DNA of 64,000 nucleotides, taken from contig NZ_CP077369.1 of assembly GCF_019048525.1 (NCBI RefSeq), forward strand, positions 1,550,001 through 1,614,000. The letters are read 5' to 3'. Both the position numbers and the translations under genes were made by a program. Positions 59,407 to 64,000 of the stretch are shown here, in pieces (position 1 is the first letter of the stretch; every line of letters begins with the position of its first letter). The DNA comes from Acinetobacter lwoffii (GTDB lineage: Bacteria > Pseudomonadota > Gammaproteobacteria > Pseudomonadales > Moraxellaceae). Below the pieces are notes generated by a model. That model had not been told where the DNA came from. It did not search any database and saw only the letters and a program-made list of their open reading frames with translations.

Positions 59407-59551
59407 TGGAGACTACTCAATTAGGTGAGTATCAGAAGGGAAATCTATAGGCCATAGCTCAATCTTTGCAGGTTAATTAAGATTATTAAATACAATTAAA
59501 TACAACTAATTAAATACAACTAAATATATCTATATGGAGACTAATCATTAG
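59407..59551 (+). repeat. Paired TGGAGACTA direct repeats flanking the iterons
   Basis: TGGAGACTACTCAATTAG at 59407-59424 and TGGAGACTAATCATTAG at 59535-59551, 15 of 18 positions alike, on either side of the TTAAATACAA array. Confidence 0.55.
59486..59527 (+). repeat. TTAAATACAA iteron-like array
   Basis: Three perfect TTAAATACAA copies (59486-59495, 59496-59505, 59510-59519) and a decayed fourth (CTAAATAT at 59520-59527), all in one orientation. Placed 130 bp before the HUH protein gene in AT-rich DNA, it looks like an initiator-binding array. Confidence 0.6.
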
Positions 59552-59652
59552 ACTATTCATAGAGTTGTATACCTGACTAGATTCAACCTAAAAATTATAT
59601 TCATACAGTTTAACCCTCTCATATGGAGCTATTTCCAGATTGAGTATTGAAC

Positions 59653-60522
59653 ATGAGTAAGCCAATTAATGAATCTAAACTAACCATCCAACTTGAAGTC
59701 GTCACTGAGCTATGGATTAGAGCTCATCGTAGACCGCATGATTTCTATTTAGAATTTGCTGAGCTTCTGACGGAATTAGATCAAGTGTACATACGGTCTT
59801 ACGACTACTTCGGATATATCAATGCATGGTGTAATTGGTTGGAAGAGAATGACATTGCGGGTCTAAGGTTAGATGAACTCATTGAAGAGCTTAAAAGAAA
59901 ATCATTTGCTGAGTATCAGCGATATTTTAAGAGTTATCAATCTGAACATCGAAGAGCTTTAAGACGTCATCGTGAAAATGAGACACGGAATATTCGATCA
60001 CTAGAAAGGAAAGCTAGGAATGCTGTAGAGCGTTATTCAAAGACCGAGGTTGTTCGTATTGATTTGGGATACATTAAAAAATATCAACACTTGATCAATA
60101 TTGCTGATTTTTATGAGGATATGAAAGAGCTAAGAGCACAGATGAGCAAGCGGGAAAAGCCATTTAATGACCTGATAGATTTTGGTTGGGCCTTAGAGCA
60201 AGGAGTAGATAAGGGTTATCATTGTCATTTGGTACTGTTTTTTAATGGGCACGTTAAGCAGGATGGATGGGGTATTGCTCATCAAGTCGGAAAGGAATGG
60301 AAGAAAATCACAGGCAAGTTAGGATCATTTTTTAACTGTCATGATCCTGAACAGATCCAAGAGTACACAGAGTTGGGTATTTTAGGTATTGGTCGAATTC
60401 ACAGAAATAATCCTACTGAAGTGGAAAAGATGATTAATGCTGTACGCTATTTAGTACGGCCTGAAAAAGATGCGCAACATCTGCGTGTGAAATGCAAAGC
60501 AAAGATGCGGACATTTCAATGA
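59653..60522 (+). CDS. Inovirus Gp2 / YagK-YfjJ family protein with HUH motif
   Basis: 289 residues. Resembles the inovirus Gp2-like and E. coli prophage YagK/YfjJ family, thought to be replication initiators. Seen: strand VVRIDLGY (133-140), the HUH-type triad HCH in GYHCHLVLFFNG (188-199), EWKKITGKLGSFFNCHD, and a C-terminal AVRYLVRPEKDAQHLR with a candidate nicking Tyr. An Arg/Glu-rich helix (about 85-125) precedes. The ATG at 59653 is chosen over a TTG two codons upstream; the ribosome site is weak. Rep activity is inferred, not shown. Confidence 0.75.
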   Translation: MSKPINESKLTIQLEVVTELWIRAHRRPHDFYLEFAELLTELDQVYIRSYDYFGYINAWCNWLEENDIAGLRLDELIEELKRKSFAEYQRYFKSYQSEHRRALRRHRENETRNIRSLERKARNAVERYSKTEVVRIDLGYIKKYQHLINIADFYEDMKELRAQMSKREKPFNDLIDFGWALEQGVDKGYHCHLVLFFNGHVKQDGWGIAHQVGKEWKKITGKLGSFFNCHDPEQIQEYTELGILGIGRIHRNNPTEVEKMINAVRYLVRPEKDAQHLRVKCKAKMRTFQ

Positions 60523-60626
60523 TTTGAAAATAATCTCAGATATACATTATCTAGATGAAAACGAGTTTTTTAACTTTGCAAGGCTTGCCAATCGGTGAGC
60601 CTTTGTCATTTCTAGAGGTATATATT

Positions 60627-60905
60627 ATGAGTTTAAATTGTCCTTATTGTTTTTCGGATCAGGTTATTCAAGTGGTTAATCAGCAGGTGAGTGGATCTGA
60701 TTCTACAGGTATAGCAGCATCTGCTTCGTTTGCCACCATCGGTGCATCTATTTCAAAGGGTTTACCTTTACCTGTATCACCACTGCTTGGCGGGCTTGCA
60801 GGTGCGGTCATTGGTGGTCTATTTAGCAGCATGTTTGATGAGCCGAAAAAGCCGATCACCCTGACCTATTACCATTGCAATCAATGTCAGCAGAATTTTC
60901 GTTGA
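60627..60905 (+). CDS. Small zinc-ribbon protein with glycine-rich hydrophobic centre
   Basis: 92 residues from ATG 60627 (AGAGGT upstream). Two CxxC pairs, NCPYC (about 4-8) and HCNQC (about 84-88), could bind one zinc, but are separated by a Gly/Ser/Ala-rich, hydrophobic stretch (SPLLGGLAGAVIGGLFSSMF) like a glycine zipper or membrane hairpin. No family role recognised. It lies 22 bp before the DUF932 gene, so probably one operon. Confidence 0.65.
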   Translation: MSLNCPYCFSDQVIQVVNQQVSGSDSTGIAASASFATIGASISKGLPLPVSPLLGGLAGAVIGGLFSSMFDEPKKPITLTYYHCNQCQQNFR

Positions 60906-60927
60906 ATCGTCATAGGAGATAAGAACG

Positions 60928-61959
60928 ATGGCACATCAAATCGAACAAATCGCCTATGTTGGCGAAACCCCTTGGCATGGTCTGGGTAATCAGCTGAGTC
61001 CGAATCAACCACTCGAAGTTTGGGCACAGCAAGCTGGGATGGACTGGCGGATTGAATCCTCGAACGTCAGCTATATGGCACAGAATGAACGTGGTCAGAG
61101 CATCATCATGCCATTTGAAGAGCAGCGTGTCTTGTATCGTTCAGATACCCATGCACCTTTATCTGTGGTTAGTCAGCGTTATCAGGAAGTTCAGCCTAAA
61201 GAGATTCTGGAGTTCTACCGGGATCTGACTGAGCAGTCTGGCTTTGAGTTAGAAACCGCAGGGGTTTTGAAAGGTGGGAAGAAATTCTGGGCTTTGGCAC
61301 GTACTGGGCAAAGCACTGCATTAAAGGGTAAGGATGTCAGTAATGGTTATATCTTGCTGGCTACTGCGTGTGATGGCACCTTGGCAACGACAGCACAGTT
61401 CACTAGTATCCGAGTGGTCTGTAACAACACTTTAGCCATTGCTCTACGTGGGCAGAGCAGTAGTGCAGGTGTGGTAAAGGTTCCGCATAGTACCAAGTTT
61501 GATGCAGAGAAAGTGAAACAGCAATTGGGTATTTCAGTGCGTGCATGGGATGAGCACATGTATGAGATGAAACAGCTCACACAGCGTAAGGTGAGTCAGC
61601 AGGAGGCCAAAGCTTATTTTGATGCCGTATTCAACAACAGCACCATGTCAATTTCCGATCCTGAAGAAAACATCATTCAGTTCTATCGTAATGTCGCACA
61701 GCAAGTTCAGGAGAAAAAGCCTGAACCCAATGGTCGTGCCATGAATAAAGCTTTAGAGATGTTTAATGGCCAAGGTCGTGGTGCTGACCTGTCATCCGCC
61801 AAAGACACTGCTTATGGCTTACTGTGTTCCATCACAGAATTTGTGGATCATGAACGACGTGCCATGAGTACAGATCACCGTCTTGATTCAGCTTGGTTCG
61901 GTGCGGGTGCTGGTGTGAAACAACGAGGATTGGAGCAAGCACTTGCTTTGATCGCCTGA
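60928..61959 (+). CDS. DUF932 (phage/plasmid-like TIGR03299) protein
   Basis: 343 residues of the DUF932 family found on phages, plasmids and integrative elements; function not established. Seen: VGETPWHGLGNQL near residue 11, LSVVSQRYQEVQPKEILEFY, and TSIRVVCNNTLAIAL (about 154-168), all typical. An AGGAGA site lies 9 bp upstream. Commonly found with recombination genes, as here with a YqaJ exonuclease. Confidence 0.85.
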   Translation: MAHQIEQIAYVGETPWHGLGNQLSPNQPLEVWAQQAGMDWRIESSNVSYMAQNERGQSIIMPFEEQRVLYRSDTHAPLSVVSQRYQEVQPKEILEFYRDLTEQSGFELETAGVLKGGKKFWALARTGQSTALKGKDVSNGYILLATACDGTLATTAQFTSIRVVCNNTLAIALRGQSSSAGVVKVPHSTKFDAEKVKQQLGISVRAWDEHMYEMKQLTQRKVSQQEAKAYFDAVFNNSTMSISDPEENIIQFYRNVAQQVQEKKPEPNGRAMNKALEMFNGQGRGADLSSAKDTAYGLLCSITEFVDHERRAMSTDHRLDSAWFGAGAGVKQRGLEQALALIA

Positions 61960-62078
61960 AATGAACTGACTCACTTATGTCGAAATCAAGTCACCCCAAA
62001 CAAATGCTAGTCATAGCACTCATGTAACTCTCTCTATTTACTACTCACAATCAATAATCTGAATCAGCATGCATATCG

Positions 62079-62112
62079 CCATACCCGACCTCGTGTCGGG
62101 TATGGCTTTTTT
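62079..62112 (+). terminator. Terminator between the DUF932 and YqaJ genes
   Basis: CCATACCCGAC/GTCGGGTATGG stem with a CTCGT-type loop, then CTTTTTT, 46 bp before the YqaJ start. The 120 bp before it have no ORF, so it either ends the DUF932 transcript or a leader RNA of the YqaJ gene. Confidence 0.85.
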
Positions 62113-62157
62113 ATGCACTTCTTTTTTACAAAAACTGAAATTTATAAGGATAGAACC

Positions 62158-63216
62158 ATGAATCAAATCGCACCGATTTCAAATCAGACTGTACAGGCAG
62201 GTGTTCAAACTGCATTAAATCCATTAACTACACCTAAACGAGCTAGTTCTGCAAAACGCTTAGTCAACACCAAAGATATGGCGTATCAAGATTGGCTTGA
62301 AGTTCGTAAACAAGGCATTGGCAGCAGTGATGCAGCAACAGCATGTGGCTTAAATCCCTACATGTCCATGTTAGAGCTTTGGCTGATCAAAACAGGTCGT
62401 CAGACTCAATCCATTGAAGATGAAAGTTCAGGTGTAGCACCGCTGTATTGGGGCAAACAGCTCGAACCTTTAGTGGCTGAGTATTACAGCATGCACACCA
62501 ATAATAAAGTTCGTCGAGTCAATGCTGTATTACAGCACCCTGATCCTGATAAGCATTTCATGTTAGCAAACTTGGATTACTCTGTTGTAGGAAGCGACGA
62601 AGTTCAGATTCTTGAATGCAAAACAGCAGGTGAGCATGGAGCAAAATTGTGGCGTGATGGTGTGCCTTTATACGTGCTGTGTCAGGTACAACATCAACTG
62701 GCGGTGACTGGTAAACAGGCAGCGCATGTTTGTGTCTTGATCTGTGGGCATGAAACCAAGATCTTCAAAGTGACACGATCAGAATCCGTGATTGAACATA
62801 TTGTTCAAGCAGAACGATATTTCTGGGAATGCGTGGAAAAGGATACACCACCATCCGTGGATGCAAGTGAATCCGCAGCTAAAGCGATTCAACAACTTTA
62901 TCCAGCGCATGTACCTTTAACCGTAGAGGATCTCTCGCAAAATGAAAATGCCAATTTGATGTTCGACAAGCTCATCAAAATGAAAGAAGAGATTCAGCAT
63001 CAGCAGGAACGTTTTGATCAGCTTAAACATGAAATTCAGATGATGATGCAAGACAAGGAAAGGGCAGTCTTTGCAAATGGCTCAGTAGTCTGGAAGAAAG
63101 CGAAGGACTCCATCAGTCTCAACACCAAGGTATTGCTTCAGCACCAGCCTGAACTCATCGAGCTTTATCCACTTGAAAAGCAGGGCAGTCGTCGATTTAA
63201 CATCTATACCGACTAA
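62158..63216 (+). CDS. YqaJ-family viral recombinase exonuclease
   Basis: 352-residue PD-(D/E)XK nuclease like lambda Exo/YqaJ, which resects DNA for single-strand annealing recombination. Seen: WLEVRKQGIGSSDAATACGLNP (two overlapping family motifs, about 50-70), catalytic Asp in LANLDYSV and the ECKTAGEHG box (about 158-166), then CQVQHQLAVTG. A coiled-coil-like C-terminal part follows. ATG 62158 has AAGGA upstream; the extension to 62113 overlaps the terminator tail. No annealing protein (Bet/RecT) is seen before the window ends. Confidence 0.88.
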   Translation: MNQIAPISNQTVQAGVQTALNPLTTPKRASSAKRLVNTKDMAYQDWLEVRKQGIGSSDAATACGLNPYMSMLELWLIKTGRQTQSIEDESSGVAPLYWGKQLEPLVAEYYSMHTNNKVRRVNAVLQHPDPDKHFMLANLDYSVVGSDEVQILECKTAGEHGAKLWRDGVPLYVLCQVQHQLAVTGKQAAHVCVLICGHETKIFKVTRSESVIEHIVQAERYFWECVEKDTPPSVDASESAAKAIQQLYPAHVPLTVEDLSQNENANLMFDKLIKMKEEIQHQQERFDQLKHEIQMMMQDKERAVFANGSVVWKKAKDSISLNTKVLLQHQPELIELYPLEKQGSRRFNIYTD

Positions 63217-63264
63217 GCCCTATTTACACAGCACCAAATCAAAAATTCACAAAAATCGCTCCCC

Positions 63265-63288
63265 GCTCTCTACCCTTCGGTAGAGAGC
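63265..63288 (+). promoter_or_regulatory. Strong hairpin between the YqaJ and Gp3-like genes
   Basis: Perfect 10-bp stem GCTCTCTACC/GGTAGAGAGC with a CTTC loop and no T run, 126 bp before the next start. Possible mRNA processing site or control element. Confidence 0.45.
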
Positions 63289-63413
63289 AAATCGGTCGCG
63301 ATCTCTGTAGCACTTTATCTGGCTCTACATTCTTTGGGTAACTTATTTGGTCCTTGTTCCGACCTACATAGATAGACCCAAATTTGTAAGGTAATACATT
63401 AAGGAATATCAAT

Positions 63414-64000
63414 ATGATTAAAGGTTTAGCAATTACTCCTCCAATACTCGGACGGATCAGTATTGGTCGGATGGTTGAAAAGAATGGCAAACGCCTACCG
63501 GAAAAGGATGACCAGTTCACTATTACGTCCCAGATTCAAAGCAAAGAAGGCTGGGTCAAACATCCATTAGATGATCAGCTTCGAGCTAATATTCCCAATC
63601 AAAAGCTACGCTCAATCCCCGTCAGAATGATTTTTAATGATCCTGATTTGAGCTTGCGCGCTGAATACACCTTATTTGACCGACAGACCGGACGGCCTGT
63701 GTGTGTCGGTAATGGAGAAACCTGCCAGCGTTTAACCAATCAAGGCGTAGAGCAGCATCCCTGTCCATCCCCTGATTTATGTCCATTGGCTCAAGGTGGC
63801 AACTGCAAACCTTATGGACGTTTACATGTGAACCTGGATGAATCAGATGAGTTTGGCACCTTCATCTTTAGAACTACAGGCTTTAACAGTATCCGGACTT
63901 TGGCTGCACGGCTGAGTTATTACCAAGCAGCTTCAGGAGGTTTATTGTCTTGTCTGCCTTTGCAACTGACTTTAAGAGGAAAAAGCACCACGCAAAGCTA
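63414..64000 (+). CDS. Gp3-like (recombination directionality factor type) protein, N-terminal part
   Basis: First 195 codons; cut by the window end. Starts MIKGLAITPPILGRISIGRM after AAGGAAT. A Cys cluster (VCVGNGETC, then CPSPDLCPLAQGGNC, about 101-138) suits zinc binding. Proteins with this start and Cys pattern are named hydrolase/metal-binding or Gp3-like recombination directionality factors in phages and plasmids. Role here inferred only; with a tyrosine integrase in this element a directionality role is unproven. Confidence 0.65.
   Translation, partial: MIKGLAITPPILGRISIGRMVEKNGKRLPEKDDQFTITSQIQSKEGWVKHPLDDQLRANIPNQKLRSIPVRMIFNDPDLSLRAEYTLFDRQTGRPVCVGNGETCQRLTNQGVEQHPCPSPDLCPLAQGGNCKPYGRLHVNLDESDEFGTFIFRTTGFNSIRTLAARLSYYQAASGGLLSCLPLQLTLRGKSTTQS

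Larger units (their letters stand above)
59182..59652. other. AT-rich non-coding region with repeats (candidate replication origin)
   Basis: 471 bp without a convincing gene; a 62-codon frame at 59236-59424 has no ribosome site or family features. It holds the iteron-like repeats at 59486-59527 and the flanking TGGAGACTA repeats, just upstream of the Gp2-like gene. Confidence 0.5.
55154..64000. mobile_element. Integrated element at ssrA (left part; extends past the window)
   Basis: Begins after the ssrA 3' end with a tyrosine integrase and carries only phage- or plasmid-type genes: unknown 817-residue protein, iteron-like repeats, Gp2-like HUH protein, zinc ribbon, DUF932, YqaJ exonuclease and Gp3-like protein. 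Base composition falls clearly between 56500 and 60500, with many AGA and ATA codons, while 60900-64000 is closer to the chromosome. No capsid or conjugation gene is visible, so phage, satellite or integrative plasmid cannot be told apart. Confidence 0.85.

Noticed and set aside
59236..59424. 62-codon ORF between the 817-residue protein and Gp2-like genes
   Set aside because: No ribosome site and no recognisable motif; its end lies in one of the TGGAGACTA repeats.
59486..59527. CRISPR array
   Set aside because: Repeats are only 10 bp, without regular spacers, and no cas gene is near.
63239..63520. 93-codon minus-strand ORF over the hairpin and start of the Gp3-like gene
   Set aside because: Shadow of the plus-strand gene; no ribosome site or motif.

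Overview
The window reads as a chromosome segment of an Acinetobacter species (Moraxellaceae, Gammaproteobacteria). Supporting signs are the dut-algC-argB and rnfH/bamE/fur blocks shared with Pseudomonas-type genomes, a HemJ-type protoporphyrinogen oxidase, a tmRNA tag of ANDESYALAA, and a small membrane protein that looks like an Acinetobacter-restricted family. The species cannot be named from the sequence alone; nothing marks it as A. baumannii.

Layout, left to right. Bases 1-3100 hold the end of rpmF, the fatty-acid genes fabD-fabG-acpP and a BON-LysM protein. 3190-8216 is a D-alanine catabolic locus: a divergent Lrp-type regulator, dadA, alanine racemase, a RidA protein and a CycA-type permease. 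8273-11736 holds hemJ, fabB and an EcsC-family protein. 11805-16510 is the str operon (rpsL-rpsG-fusA-tuf), with an RNA-like fold in the leader and in every intercistronic gap. 16690-24432 carries a metal-dependent hydrolase, rimI, the N-degron transferases bpt and aat, trxB, ftsK and a small PA4642-like protein. 24629-26496 is minCDE. 26656-32247 holds two membrane or lipid genes, an OmpA-like lipoprotein, rep and dut. 32634-43494 holds algC, argB, a class II amidotransferase, bacteriohemerythrin, an NSS-like transporter with rnfH, bamE, fur, pilTU, yggS and an acyltransferase. 43500-54664 holds sbcCD, a small membrane protein, a TIGR01777 epimerase, thiO, hemB, a thioesterase and glpK.

At 54795-55153 lies ssrA (tmRNA). 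Its 3' end is the attachment site of an integrated element that fills the rest of the window (55154-64000 and beyond). The element starts with a P4-type tyrosine integrase. It continues with an 817-residue protein of unknown function, an AT-rich stretch with TTAAATACAA iteron-like repeats, an inovirus Gp2/YagK-YfjJ type protein with a His-Cys-His (HUH) motif, a small zinc-ribbon protein, a DUF932 protein, a YqaJ-type exonuclease and a partial Gp3-like protein. The 817-residue protein appears to carry, in its C-terminal third, a decayed copy of the same Gp2 fold that has lost the HUH histidines. This putative replication and recombination module is the most promising undescribed system here.

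Other items worth attention are a 16-bp perfect inverted repeat enclosing two hairpins between minE and the next gene (24474-24596), an orphan minus-strand terminator with a structured region or short ORF upstream of it (48571-48776), a possible S7-binding pseudoknot before rpsG, and a three-way-junction fold before fusA. No CRISPR array, rRNA, tRNA or insertion sequence was seen.
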